Source of the DNA: Nematostella vectensis
Lineage: Eukaryota > Cnidaria > Anthozoa > Actiniaria > Edwardsiidae
NCBI RefSeq assembly: GCF_932526225.1
Contig: NC_064035.1
Span: 18,465,969-18,529,968 of the forward strand
DNA: 64,000 bases
Direction of reading: 5' to 3'
In this document: in pieces, positions 40,844 to 57,311 of the stretch
How positions within the stretch are numbered: the first letter of the stretch is position 1
Layout: every line of letters starts with the position of its first letter
Position numbers and translations under genes: made by a program
Notes under the pieces: generated by a model
The model's database searches: none
What the model saw: the letters and a program-made list of their open reading frames with translations, nothing else
What the model was told of the DNA's origin: nothing

Positions 40844-42484
40844 ACAACATCGTCATCGAGAATAATCATTATCATTATCAATATAGCCATTAGCACCAAC
40901 AGCCCCAGTATGATATTTTGTCACTATCACCACCGTCACCATCATGGACATCGTGAATCATTATTATCATCAACATCACTATCAATATAATCATTATAAC
41001 TATTAGCACCAGCATCACATTTCATCATCATCGTCAACTACAATTAACGTTATGGTTAATTACCACCATCATCATTATCAATATAATAAAAGAATATATA
41101 ACATCACAATTCATCAGCATCACATCTCAACTTTGGGCAATCACAACAATCGTCTGCTGTAGCGCGGCGTAGTGTTTTATTATTAGAGAGCTTAAGCAAG
41201 TCAACAAGAACGGCATCAAAAACGGCGCGCGCGCTCACGAATTGCTGAAAAACGGCGTTGACGTCCGTGACAGGAAATCTCAAACGGCAGTTTCACTATT
41301 TTTACGTTCTACGCGCGCGGTCACGGACGTCAACGCCGTTTTTTTTAGCAATTCGTGAGCGCGCGCGCCGTTTTTGATGCCCGTCGTGTTGACTTGCTTA
41401 AGCTCTCTATTATCATCAACACCATCATCAGCAACAGGGGCAGCATCCCATCATTTACTCACAATACCATATACCACACCTCAGTGGCAACAAAACAAAA
41501 CGGTCTCTCGTGCAATACATTAGACGTAGTTGGTGATATTAATAAAGGAACTATCTGTTCGCAGATGGAGCTAAAAAGAACAAAATCGGCAAGACTTCAG
41601 TAAGGTTCGATGATGACACCAAAGCAGCAGGCGGAGAAGATAAGAAAGAGGCTGGAGGTAACTAATATTTTGGTAGAGAATTGTAAAAAAAACTGAGTCA
41701 CCAGACTTTCATATCGTCTGGGTTTTCAAATCCTCCATTCTATTAAGTAAATATTTCTTTATGTGTTGTATAGGGGAGTCGGGAAGCGGCTCAGGAGCCG
41801 GATCCGGTGCATCAGGAGAAACCCCAGTAAAACCACCAGGTAAAAAGATTTGCAATATACCACGTAAGGTTCCTGACATGCTGTAACCGAGAGTCCCTGG
41901 GGCTGCCGAGAGCCCCTTCATAACACAGAACATCTTTCTCAGATCGCAGAGATCTTCGTCTATCCCAATAAACGAATGTCACTAAACCGAGCCCTTCGCG
42001 AACGCTGGATTGTCACCTTGAGTGATTGATTGTTTGTTGTCTTGTAGCTGCAGGAATGTGCCCCCCTCCATGCCGTGGACCTGCCAATCAACGCTGGGTA
42101 CCACGCCCACGATATGAGCCTGGCCCCGCCATCCCACCACCGCCCTTCCAGCGTCCTCCTGTGGTGCCACAGATGCCCCAATCCCCGCAATGTGCACCAA
42201 GCTGCCCCAACTCGTGCGCCCCTTCTTGTGCACCGTCTTGCTGTGGGGCCTCGTCCATGCCTATGGCCGCCCCCATGCCCATGCCAATGCCGATGCCCAT
42301 GCCAATGCCGATGCCCATGCCAATGCCGATGATGCAGTCTCAATGCCAGCCATCATGTGCCCCCACCTGCTGTCAACAGGCACTACCTCCCCCTCCCCCT
42401 CCCCCTCCACCACCAATGTGCCCGCAGTCCTGCCAGCCAAGCAGCTGTCAACAGAGCTGTCCAGCTATCTGCTGCAAGAAGTGA
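39360..42484 (+). CDS. CRD-B: secreted minicollagen-CRD protein with acidic propeptide and Met-Pro repeat
   Basis: Six exons, all joined in phase 1: 39360-39429, 39851-39877, 40536-40676, 41565-41657, 41774-41839 and 42048-42484; 277 aa. The signal peptide MALRLAWSLLLLFLVAAQS is followed by IPLK, as in CRD-A. Residues 24-79 are very acidic (ENEDNEEQDKES, EAEDEDEDEPD); 80-110 are Lys-rich; 111-132 are Gly/Ser-rich (GESGSGSGAGSG). Exon 6 has CPPPC, a Pro-rich stretch, a canonical CRD at 181-198 (CAPSCPNSCAPSCAPSCC), a run of eight Met-Pro dipeptides, a half CRD (CQPSCAPTCC), ten prolines and a terminal CRD at 257-275 with one widened loop, ending CCKK. No Gly-X-Y is present. Predicted nematocyst capsule component. 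AATAAA at 42669. Confidence 0.88.
39690..39760. repeat. Short inverted repeat in CRD-B intron 1
   Basis: ACACCAAAAACTGGTATTCG and CGAATACCAGTTTTTGGTGT face each other about 25 bp apart, a near-perfect hairpin. One arm recurs at about 18777, so this is a small mobile palindrome. Confidence 0.65.
40083..40505. repeat. About 21-bp tandem repeat in CRD-B intron 2, about 20 copies
   Basis: The unit GCGTGTGACCGTGTAATTAAA has variants with AAGTGAA or AATTCCA in the second half, arranged in a higher-order pattern. It ends 30 bp before exon 3. Open frames on the minus strand through it are repeat artefacts. Confidence 0.9.
40775..41110. repeat. (CAT)n-rich simple-sequence region in CRD-B intron 3
   Basis: CATCATCAT runs (densest 40795-40843) with scattered TCA/ATC variants to about 41110. 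Not coding. Confidence 0.8.
41186..41407. mobile_element. 222-bp foldback MITE in CRD-B intron 3
   Basis: Arms of about 90 bp, starting GAGAGCTTAAGCAAGTCAAC, include AAAAACGGCGCGCGCGCTCA and GGCGTTGACGTCCGTGAC and are almost exactly inverted at the right. TATTA flanks both sides as a 5-bp duplication. It is GC-rich relative to its surroundings. Confidence 0.8.
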
Positions 42485-42668
42485 GAGCGCTGGTGTTACA
42501 GACCAGGGGTGGGGATGAGTGCCATATCATTGTACATGTGTACTTAAAGGACTGTTTATGTGTTGTAAAAATATCGCTGTTACATAGCGCACTAAGTGTA
42601 TAGTAGTGAAATTGTAGTAAAGTTGTGTGAAAATTATTGGTGTCTCTAAAATCGTGTAGCCAGTTACA

Positions 42669-42674
42669 AATAAA
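42669..42674 (+). other. Polyadenylation signal of CRD-B
   Basis: AATAAA 185 nt after the CRD-B stop codon. Confidence 0.55.
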
Positions 42675-42939
42675 GTGTTCCCCTTTTTCCGACAGTTTAT
42701 TGTCTTCACTCTTAATTACGGCGAGCTGTAATGTGATCAGATGAAAAACGATCTAATGTACAGCGTCGTTCAGCCAACGCAACACCTGGGTAGCCCTGAC
42801 TTCGAGCTCTCGCTACCGGTCACGTGCTAACATCTCTGCGTTATCTACTAAAAAATAAAACAACTTACAGAACAAGCCAGTAAATGCTTGCATATCGCTC
42901 AGGCGCGTTCCCAGGATTGGCCAAAGGGGGGGGGGAGGT

Positions 42940-43032
42940 GCACAGTCATAGGTATCATATGAAAAAAAAACCATAGCATTTGAAGATTCCTTAATAAGAA
43001 ATGGCCCATTTTTGGCCAACAAGGGGGGAGCG
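42940..43032 (+). repeat. Dispersed repeat, copy 2 (see 5435-5535)
   Basis: CACAGTCATAGGTATCATAT, then CATAGCATTTGAAGATTCCT and TTTTGGCCAACA, align with 5435-5535 in the same orientation. Confidence 0.7.
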
Positions 43033-43981
43033 TGCGCACACTGGGCACCCCAGGGTGCCCAGGGTGTCAATGCAGTGCCTTGTTTCGTATGAAATCATGA
43101 GCCAAGTCAGCCCAAAACGCCCCTCAATCTGTCCAATCTCACACAATAAAAACCCGCCTCATCTCTTGGTTTGGCATGGAAGGACAACATCAGGATTTGT
43201 TTCTAGCTTATTATTGGTATATTTACACGTACAACGCTGCCAGATTTTTATGATAATATAGGGATAATATGAACGAATTTTAACCGAACAAGAAACGTAA
43301 CCACAACTAGGGTGCGGTTGTAGAAGGTTGCTATGGGTGATCTTTAAACTACTTATAGCTATGGTTGGCTTGATTGACTAGACGCAGATTACGGGTAAAT
43401 CCTCAATCGTTCTCTTTAATGACGTGGAAGAAATACGGAATCACCTTAAACAAAAGACAAGCTTTTAGGACAAAAACTGTTTCTTGTAAATCTCCTATGT
43501 AAATTCTTAAACAAAAATAAATATTTTAGTTCTTTAAAGAAAACGCTGCGTCATCTTCTTTGTAATGGAGTGCATACGGTAATCTTTAAACCAAAAAGCA
43601 ATTATTACAACAACCCTAACTGTTTCATGTGTCCATGTTTCAAGTTGTTTGTTGACCTGTTGTTTGCAAGAGCAATCCACTCGATTGGCGATGTCAACTG
43701 GTGACCAATCAGAACTCGAGCCAGTAAGGAAGTCGCGTTATTACGTCATTCCCGCCCACCCGCCCGCCAGAGGCTGAGAGAAAGAGAACGCATTTCGTGT
43801 TACACATCTCGTTGTTTTATTTTTACAGGTAAGTTCTTTGATTCTATAACACGGTTTTGAATACTTATGATAAACTTTGAGGGTTATTTATTAACAAACT
43901 ATTACTGGTCTGCAACAATGACCTGTCGATAAGCATTTGATTCAGAAGTTGAAGATAATCTTTCACTGTGTCTTGTTCAAG
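43033..43981 (+). promoter_or_regulatory. CRD-C upstream region and leader exon
   Basis: No coding exon is seen. A donor at 43828 (TTTTACAG|GTAAGTT) marks the end of a probable untranslated leader exon; the matching acceptor is either 43981 (TTCAAG) or 43945 (GATTCAG), upstream of ATG 43996. No TATA box is evident. A GC-rich patch (CCCGCCCACCCGCCCGCC) at 43749-43767 lies just upstream. Confidence 0.4.
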
Positions 43982-43995
43982 GGGGAGCGGCCATC

Positions 43996-48595
<4,600 letters not shown>

Positions 48596-48884
48596 ACAAT
48601 ATCCTTCTTTAGAATAGTGTGAGGCTACAAATTTGCGTAGCGCTTCATAATCAGAGTTTGTCGACTTTGACGTTTCTCTTTTTACTATTCGTCAACTATG
48701 ACACGAAGCGAGCACAGTCTCGATTTACTTTGACTCATCCTTAACCAGTCAATTTTGTATAACTCCTAACATGTAGGTTTAGTGTAAAATATTTCAATTT
48801 TGCTGAGGTACAGTAAGCATGTCTTGTTTTATTTGTGACCTATACAAGGTTAAGAGAAGCATGCGTTAAGCCGAAAGCCGAAGG

Positions 48885-48890
48885 AATAAA
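48885..48890 (+). other. Polyadenylation signal of CRD-C
   Basis: AATAAA 290 nt after the CRD-C stop; further AATAAA copies follow at about 48903-48940. Confidence 0.5.
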
Positions 48891-49067
48891 AGACGGAGTC
48901 AGAATAAACGTTTTATTTTTTGCTCAATAAATAAAGTTATCTGATTAAATTTACAATATATTCTAACAATTGGACTGTTGATATTCTGTAGTTCTATGTT
49001 AAGTTAGTTGTTAGTGGTTAGAAAGGATATTACATTTATGCTACACAACACACACACAAAAAAAAAA

Positions 49068-49318
49068 CAAATTAACAAGGGGCGATTGTAAAATTCCCCC
49101 AACCCGAGAACCCAACGCTAAATCCTAGGTCCTACAGCACTTTCCTAATTAACAAGGGGCGATTGTAAAATTCCCCCAACCCGAGAACCCAACGCTAAAT
49201 CCTAGGTCCTACAGCACTTTCCTACTTCTAAGAGGACATCCATTTAGGAACATTCGTTATTTAATAGGTCCATAAGAGGACATCCATTTAGGAACATTCG
49301 CTATTTAAGGTCCATAAG
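49068..49318. repeat. Two adjacent two-copy tandem repeats
   Basis: AATTAACAAGGGGCGATTGT through CCTACAGCACTTTCCT is duplicated exactly (about 79 bp each, 49068-49224), then AAGAGGACATCCATTTAGGA and ACATTCG(T/C)TATTTAA is duplicated (49230-49318). Confidence 0.85.
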
Positions 49319-49689
49319 AGCCGTACCCATACCTGGTTCAATTTTTCGATGGTACGTTACCTATCCTATCTTTTGAGTTTGCGTGAAATTGTTCAAGATT
49401 GAAATGCGGCCAAAACAGACGATAGGGAATTCCCTTAAAGGCGGTGTCCAGACAGAAAAGCGGATAGCAAATAATAAAGCAAATACCCATGTTCGAATTG
49501 AAGTGTATTATTTTGGGTTTGATTTTTTGGCCTCTGTTGGACCGCTGAGTACCTCCCCGTGGTCATAAAATGGTATCACAAATGCCCTAATAAACACTAA
49601 TGATCTAGTTATTATAATAGCGGCAGCCTCGCCTTGTTAGTTGGTATAAGCAACAGATTCGAACAGACAGGCGAATCAATATACTAGTA

Positions 49690-50440
49690 CTGTAGAATCT
49701 GTAGAATCCATACGCTAATAACCAAAAGGACTAAGCATCATATCTGCACACTGGCAGCATCCATGCCCTAATGAATAAAATAAACAAGTGGTATATCTAA
49801 ACACTGGTAGCATTGACGCACTAATGAATAAAAAGACCGGGTGTTATATCTATATACTGGTAGCACAAACGCCCTAATAACCAAAAGGACCGAACGTTAC
49901 ACCTATACTCTGGTAGCATTGACGCCCTAATGACTAAAATAACCAATTGTTATTGTCTAAATTCTGGTAGCATTGACGCACTATTATATCTATACACTGC
50001 CGGCATCCACGCCCTAATAACTAAAATGACCAAGCGTTATATCTACATACTGGTAGCATTGGCGCACTAATGAATATAAAGACCTTGTGTGATATCTAAT
50101 ACACTGGAGCATCCATGCCATAATGACTAAAATGGTGCAGTGTTATACATATATACTGGTAACAGTGACGCACTAATGAATAAAAGGACCTTGTGTGATA
50201 TCTAATACATTGGAGCATCCACGCCCTAATGAATAAAATAAACAAGTGGTATATCTATATACTGGCAGCATTGACGCATTAGCAGCCACACCCTTATAAC
50301 CACAAGCACCTGGTTATGTATCTATAAACTGGTAGCAGCCACACCCTAACAACTACACGTACCAGGTAATGTATCTATATATAGAAAGCAAGCCACGCCC
50401 TAAAAATACATGTACCTGGTGTATATCTATAAACTGGTAG
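49690..50440. repeat. Degenerate about 60-bp tandem repeat downstream of TMBIM
   Basis: A unit resembling 'ACTGGTAGCATTGACGCCCT' followed by 'AATGAATAAAA…ACC…GTTATATCTATA' recurs about 12 times with many changes. It runs up to the TMBIM stop codon, so it may form part of that gene's 3'UTR. Confidence 0.75.
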
Positions 50441-50448
50441 CAGCCTTG

Positions 50449-53400
50449 TTAGTTGCGAGCAGCCGAAATGAGCTGGAGTATGTAGAGGAACATATTGACA
50501 ATGTCTAAGTAAAGGTTCAGAGCAGCGAAGATGTACTCTTCTGGTGAGATGGAATACATCTTTCCACCTCCCATCATGATCTGCGTGTCATACACCAGGT
50601 ACTGGAAGGAAAGTATATAGAAAATCACAATGATTTTAACAAATATCTCTATGTGATATGCAACAGTTTGTGATGGTTACAGTTTTAAGCCAAAGATTTT
50701 CCTAGAGAAAAGATCCTCTTTAAGCAGCCATTGCACCAGTTTCCTTCAATTACATAACAATCGTTTACTTCAATTATGTAAAAATCTCTGATGCTATTCA
50801 ATGGTAAAAAAAAGCAGTCAGTCTATTGTAAGTTTCTTTGAGTGTGTGACAGCTAAATTTGAGTGGATGGCCTGTCTGAAGTAAACTGGTGACATTGCCT
50901 CTTAAAGTTATCAGCGTGTTCTCATTACTGAACAAAAATCCCCCTATTTACAATAATTAGAAAAAATATATTTAATATGTCAAATATAATATTGGTTTCT
51001 CAAAAATGGCAATACAAACATACCAAAGCAAACAGCAGCGCTCCCAAGGAGGCATAGACGATTTGGACAACCTGAAATTAGAAGAGGAGACATCCAAAAA
51101 AGACATTTATTCAAAGAGAAAGAAACAATGCAAGAGAAAGATACCAAGGTGTTTATTTACCCGGTTGTGAAAGAAGATTGCCAGAAATCCAAAACAGATA
51201 AGGACGATAAGTGCAACAAAGAGGAAGCCACCCATCATTGTGAAGTCGTACTGAAAATTCCAAAATAAAAGGATTATCACAATCTTCAAAATGAGGGTTA
51301 ATTGTGCATACATAACATAGGTGCATTTCATAAAGGAAATGACAGATTTTTCAATTAAAAACAGTATTGCTAAAACAGTGCCAAGAAAGGTACCTTTGTC
51401 TGGAATGCAAAGATAGTAATAGCGAGGACAACGACCTGTGGAGTAAAGGTTTTGTAATTTCTCATATATTCTGGTAGTATTAAAAAGAGTACAAGCAATG
51501 CTAAAATAGATTTTTCAAAAATTATCAGGTCTAAAACCTCATAAATATACTAAACATTTTTTTTACATAGAGGTACACAACTTACAGCTGTGATGCCGAC
51601 TGCCATAAGCACTTCATCAGCCTTGTACACACTGGAGGAGTTAAACAGTCATTATACACAACCGTAGGTGTGGTGGAAAGGAAAACCACCCTGAAATGAA
51701 CTATGGAAGGGATCCCCTTCTCCTACAAATTGAATGTAAAAACTTTGAAAAAATTGGATCTAAATTAAAATTACCCAAAAAAATCTCATTTCTCTGAAGC
51801 ATAGGGAGGCATGTAAAGGAAATCAAATATTTCCTGTATTTCTACATTCATACTGGATAAACAAATTGCTCTCAGCCAACTGGTATCATGGCTAGTAGCT
51901 GGAGCTACTATGAGATGTTATTGCCTGATCTCTCACCTTGAAACTGCCCCTAGTAGGTAGCCTTCACAGAGGGTCTGAGATAGACAGAACAATTAGTTCA
52001 CTCGGGTTGCATACAAGAGAAGCAACAACATGAAACTGTCAGGACTTACGAAAAGTGTCAGGAAAAGCAGGTTTGTTGGGAATTTTCTCCTGTGAAAGGA
52101 ATGGTAGTAACATGGTAAAGCACACTATACATTATATCAATGAAAAAAGTGATTAGTTTACTGTTAACTGTACCTTACTCCCTCACAGCATGCCATTGCA
52201 ATCATGGTCACAAATGTAACAGCCCTGAAAAAATATAAAGTAGTCGCCGAATAGTTCAAACAAATAATGCATAAGGTGTTCTGACATGAGTAAGAAATAT
52301 ATGTAAAAATCAGGTACTTACAGTGCGCCATAGAATATTCCCGGATGTGATACAGCATATAGCCTTACTGGTTCACTATACAAAATAATGATATTATTTA
52401 GTGTGGTTCACTTTTCTTGAGTTCCAAAAACACTGTAAATAATATTATAGGTGGCAACCCCCAGCCTTAATTGTTAGTGCCAAAGTGGAATATTTACAAA
52501 ACTTATTACCTCTATTTTAAAAGATGTCGCTATAAAACAGGCATAATATCTATTTCCAGTTACCAAGCATGAAAGGAAATCAGAAACCTCAATCAGGTTT
52601 CTATCATGCTGTGGGTTTTAAAAGTATAGAGCTTGTTAAATTATTACTGTAAGTGAACCAAGTTATTTCTTGTCCAAAAACTGCACAAGACACCCTAAAG
52701 GATAGCAGACCTGAAAAAAGACCCTAAGACAGTACTTTGGCACATTTCACACCCTAAGAGATAAGATGAGCATACAAAGTGACTCTTTTAGGGGCAGTTA
52801 CTGTAGTGTATCAGCACTTTTTCATTATCATGTTAGCACTTGATGTACTGTAGTTGATTACAAATGTCAGTGATGATGTGTAATTGCTATATGCCGTATA
52901 AGGCCAAGGTGTATACTAAACATGAGAGGTGTGCTATCTTGTTTAACTTACCAATAAAGGAAGAAACATATGAAGGAAATAGTAACTGCCAGTTGACATA
53001 GCAGAATGGAGTAAACCTGTGATATAAAAATAAGCAAAGATTGTAAAGATACAATAAAATTGCCTCGCCTTATATACTCAGTTGTTAAAGAACCATGTCA
53101 TATCCTGCTATGGAAATTGATCCCTTTTTCATCTTCTAAATGACTTGCAGGCTATTCTTTGTCATATTCTATACGTGGCTAGCAAAGGATTTTTCTTACC
53201 AGGGAGATTACGTCTTTACAATTAGATGCAGAACAAAATAGTGCCGGTTAAGCTAAAAGCCAGCTTTTCCCAAGGAAAGGAAATGGAGACAGAGAAGGAA
53301 TAAGAGACGTTTTAAGCACATTCATGTGAAAATCAACAGAAAGGAGAAGCATGAGTGGAGAAGGAAGAAAACAAACCATTCAATTCCTTCATTTTCTGCT

Positions 53401-54669
53401 TCTCCTTTGCAATGATTTTTACACATAAAGAAAGCATTTTCGTGTTGCTGGCTTGCTTCTCTTTTTACTTCCCTAGTAAAAATAAGCTTTAACCAGATTT
53501 TAGGATAATCTATAAAAGACAAATCAAATTATACCACAATATACCTAAATAACCATATATGAACAAATGCTGAGATGTGTTTAAGCTGAAGATGGCCCAG
53601 GACCAACCCTGATAGGTGACTTAACCTTTATGTCATATTCTTCTTTATAAAATATATTTAACAATTAATTAAGTTCGAGTTTTCTATGAGTCATTAGATA
53701 GTTATCGAGGCATGTAGTGCAGAGTTGACTATTAGACTCATAGAAAACAAGAAGTAGTCTAATTGTTTTAGTTTAAATCCACTCACATACTACCTTCGAA
53801 AAAAATACAATTTCAATAATTCTCAGTAATAAGTATCGCTTTTGACGCAAAAACGCTGCTTTTCCGCTATTCACTATCTATGGCTCCATAGATAGTGAGT
53901 ACACCAGCCAATAAAATATGAGTGGACTTATACTAAAAGTATATATATGGCCAGTAAGTATTTTTTCCTTCTATGTTAAAAAGACGCTTTGGTAATTATC
54001 AAGCCTCGAAGATCAGTACTTCATTCAAACAGCTGATGGTATCAGAAATGCTGAGCTAGCAACTTCAAATAACTCAGTCTTATTTTATAAGCAGTATTCA
54101 AAGACGGCTTGTTAAAGGTTGACGTAGCAAAACGCATGCAGTTTGTTTCGGAGCAGTTCATTTGCGAAACCGTAATCATTTCCAAGAGGTTGGCGCCAGC
54201 TGTGTTACCGAAGCGGATGATGTAAAAAGGAACTTCAAAACGATTATAAACAGGTTATTATTATTATTATTTTTTTTTTTTGCACCAAGATGATCTCGTA
54301 CGAGAAGAAACGGAAAAAAGGGGGAAAGGCTGGCGTGGAAAGAACAACAGAAGTTCACAGATGCGTAAAATAAATGAAGACGAAGTGAAACTGCGAAAGA
54401 GACAGCGAACATCACCACCTGAGTTGCGATCATTACTGCCAGAAAACGAAAGGTGCTTCTAGATGGCCCCTACCTTTCGTATGAATCCTGTAAAATAAAG
54501 ATAAATACACTGTCAAATACGAAAGAATACCAGTAGATAATATTAAATATAGCCCCTGCTACTAACCTGCACGTATGGAAATGTCACTAAACGCCATCGA
54601 ATTATCAGCAAACGGATCATCAGCGCCATATTTTTCCGCATCACCCATCTCGTTGTATCCCGCATGCAT
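50449..54669 (-). CDS. Lifeguard/TMBIM (BAX-inhibitor-1 family) membrane protein, 12 exons
   Basis: Lifeguard proteins are seven-helix ER/Golgi membrane proteins that leak calcium and restrain apoptosis. Exons: 54567-54669, 54474-54487 (14 nt), 52952-53016, 52322-52375, 52174-52224, 52050-52089, 51937-51974, 51586-51631, 51394-51435, 51161-51250, 51024-51071 and 50449-50601; 744 nt, 247 aa, near human TMBIM4 (238). The start is fixed by an in-frame stop upstream. The sequence shows FIRKVYSILLCQLAVTISFI, TLCEGYLLGAVSS, seven hydrophobic segments, and the family signature YLVYDTQIMMGGGKMYSISP followed by EEYIFAALNLYLDIVNMFLY. D202 and D230 are the likely di-aspartyl pH sensor. Closest to the TMBIM4/LFG4 type by length, but the subfamily is not certain. 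Confidence 0.95.
50719..50905. mobile_element. Diverged copy of the 38469-38732 element in the last TMBIM intron
   Basis: TTTAAGCAGCCATTGCACCA at the left, AAGTAAACTGGTGACATTGC at the right, and AGCAGTCAGTCTATTG / GAGTGGATGGCCTGT inside match the element at 38469-38732 in order. Confidence 0.65.
53677..53900. repeat. Inverted repeats in TMBIM intron 2
   Basis: GTTTTCTATGAGTC and GACTCATAGAAAAC flank a 45-bp loop (53677-53750), and CTCACTATCTATGG/CCATAGATAGTGAG forms a tight palindrome near 53869-53899. Probably decayed foldback elements. Confidence 0.55.
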
Positions 54670-57311
54670 GATGGAAACCTTGCTGCAACCTCTCTCAAAT
54701 TTATCCTTTTAGCCCTTGAAGAACCTTAAGACTTCGTTGGGGTGATAAAATCACTAGAAATGCGTTGTTTTGCTGTTAGAGGGGGATCGTCGTACCACCA
54801 CCGCTCGACTACTAAAAAATAACGTAATCGATTCCCGGAATAAGTTGTTTCCAGGGTCGCTCGAACAATTATCTCAAGGTAACCCACAGGCTTCACAGGC
54901 TCTAAACAACAAGTCAGGGTCCAGCCAGGCGGAAGTGTGGAATAGTGTTAGCACGGCGTTTTTTTTCTCGGAAACGGCAAACGTTAAAGCCGTTAAACCT
55001 CTGGGTTCCACGCGAAAATGCCTTGTGGTCAAGTTTGCAGTCTGCGCTTCGCGTTTTGACCTCAGGAGCACCATCTAAGGGTAAGTGATTTACCTCAGCA
55101 GTTTTCCCCTTAATTTTCTACGAGCTCACGTTTGAGACCATGAATTATTGTTCTTAATCATTTGACTCTAGAAATAATATATTTTCATTTACATTTTGGA
55201 CGATTACTAATAGTTTTGACCTAGTCGAATTCGAACACATGTTTTGTACTTTTTCCCGCCAAATGTGCTAGAACTACATTTTCGCCAGTTCAATCCGCAA
55301 ACCGGTAACGGCTGACCGCGGTTTGCTGTTTGCGGTTGACTCTAAAAACGCGACGCTAAATGTCTCTAACACATTTGTCAGCACGCTTGTTACTTGTCTC
55401 CATTAAGCATTATAAGGCGACTCTAAGGCTCTCTTGGGGAGGACGCAGGTGTCTAGAAAATGAATCTAGCAATGTGGATACACAGCAGTTTTCGCGATGA
55501 GGCTGTGCGACGTCAAAATATGCAAAACACTAGGAATATATATACTAAAAAAGAACGCACACGCATTTTTCAAATCAAACAAAGCGCGCTGCGTAGTAGA
55601 AATCACCTAGACTTGCGCAGTGCGGCTTTTCTTGTCAATTGATACTGGTTGCTTCAATCTCGTCCAAAATCCAGTGATCTTTGTGGCCGTCTGCCTACCT
55701 ATGCCACAAACGGCACGTTGTTTCTGGGAATTAAATTGTGAGATTGTTTTTTTTTTTCGCCGGGCTTCGCGCTATCGCATTTCGAGATGAAAAATGTCAT
55801 TTACACCCCAGGTTCAATATGGGAGAAAAAATTATAACAACTGTATAAATTCTGGGCAACCGTAAGTGATGTAATAAACGGGCTTGTTACATATAAGTTT
55901 ATAATGAACACCCCTTTTTAATAAACGCCTCCTATCTATTGAACAACCCCTCTCTCATACCATCAAGATTAAATAAACGTCCCCGGCGTTTATTGTATCA
56001 TTTACGGTATTGTAATCAGGGAATGTCGATCTAATAGAAGAGATAATAGAGAAAGATCCATCAGACAAGTATCCTTTATTCCCCTTCTTGATCACTAGTG
56101 GGTGGTAAATGGATAATAGCTTTATGTAGATAGCACCGTAGATAGTATGGGATAGACTTTAGTCACAAGACAAGGTGAATGTTCATAATATCTTGATGTT
56201 ATACAAAACCACAGCATTTGCTTTTTCTCGGCGCCTTGTGTTATTCTTGCGGGGTTTTAAAGTGGGCAAAGTCTCAATCATTTCAGGTCCTTTTTTTTAC
56301 CGTTCGAAGTACCGGCTAAGTTGTTTCCGTCAAATTCCTCTATCACTTGTTTGTCCTTTTTAACAACAGGATGAAAAAGAGATGCAAACAGGTCTACAAT
56401 TACAATTCTAGGGAAAGAAATATACGTTTGAACTAGATCGCATGTGAACGTTTCTCTTTTGGCTTTATTCACCCCTATATAAAAAAAAACCCTCATAAAG
56501 GCAATATTATATATAGATATATAAAACGTTATTATAGTCATTATCAGTTTTTTTTAATTAAATGTTTATTCTTGCACCAGGAAATTGATAGGTTTCAATC
56601 CCATAACATTTGGAGTTGTTTCCTTCCTGATTGAAGAAGCCTTTGCCCTAAGGGGGATTTTCCATTGCGAATTCGAATAAAAGCTTGAGTCGGCCGTGGC
56701 TCGAGGGTAAATGTACTGTTATATGATATATCACATGTCATTTTTTCGCGACTCGAAACACCGACGAGACATAAACCAGATCATATTCGTTTTTAAATGC
56801 GACACCGCCTCTCGAGAGAAACGGCGAATTTTCTTAAGGTAAGAATCTATTCCTATACATATGGACCGCCATTGAAAGCAGTTTCCTAAATTTGTACAAA
56901 TTAAACAAAAGGTAAGTTAGGGAGAAGGATGTGCCTGAGTTATGGGGAAGTGCTTTGGTTTTCCTTTGTGTACAACACCAGCTGATTATCTGTATTATTA
57001 CAAGCATAAAAAGAATCCATGTGGCGTGTGGCTATGTATTATTGCCATGCACAGAGAAAGAAATCATCCATGTTTGTTTCTTTAAAGCGAACGAATATCT
57101 GTGTTTTAAAAATATTAGAATATATTCCGATGACATTTTGCGTTGTTGTAAGGGGAAACAGTAAAAAAGAATGTGATGTATCAACTTCATCTAATGTAAA
57201 AACATTAGCATTGATGGCCTATAGTTTATGGCTACATACAGAAATTATATCGCGGTGAACGTCTCAATATAATGTTGTGTTTGGATGGGATGAACTAGGG
57301 TATCCGTGTTG
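54670..57311. other. TMBIM upstream region and intergenic, no gene confirmed
   Basis: Holds the TMBIM promoter. An open frame at 54770-55078 (+) of 102 codons has an ATG but no domain and no convincing splice partner. Sequences to 57311 are AT-rich with short frames only. Confidence 0.4.

Noticed and set aside
54770-55078. 102-codon open frame upstream of TMBIM
   Set aside because: No domain, no splice partner, no family resemblance; left as possible chance frame.
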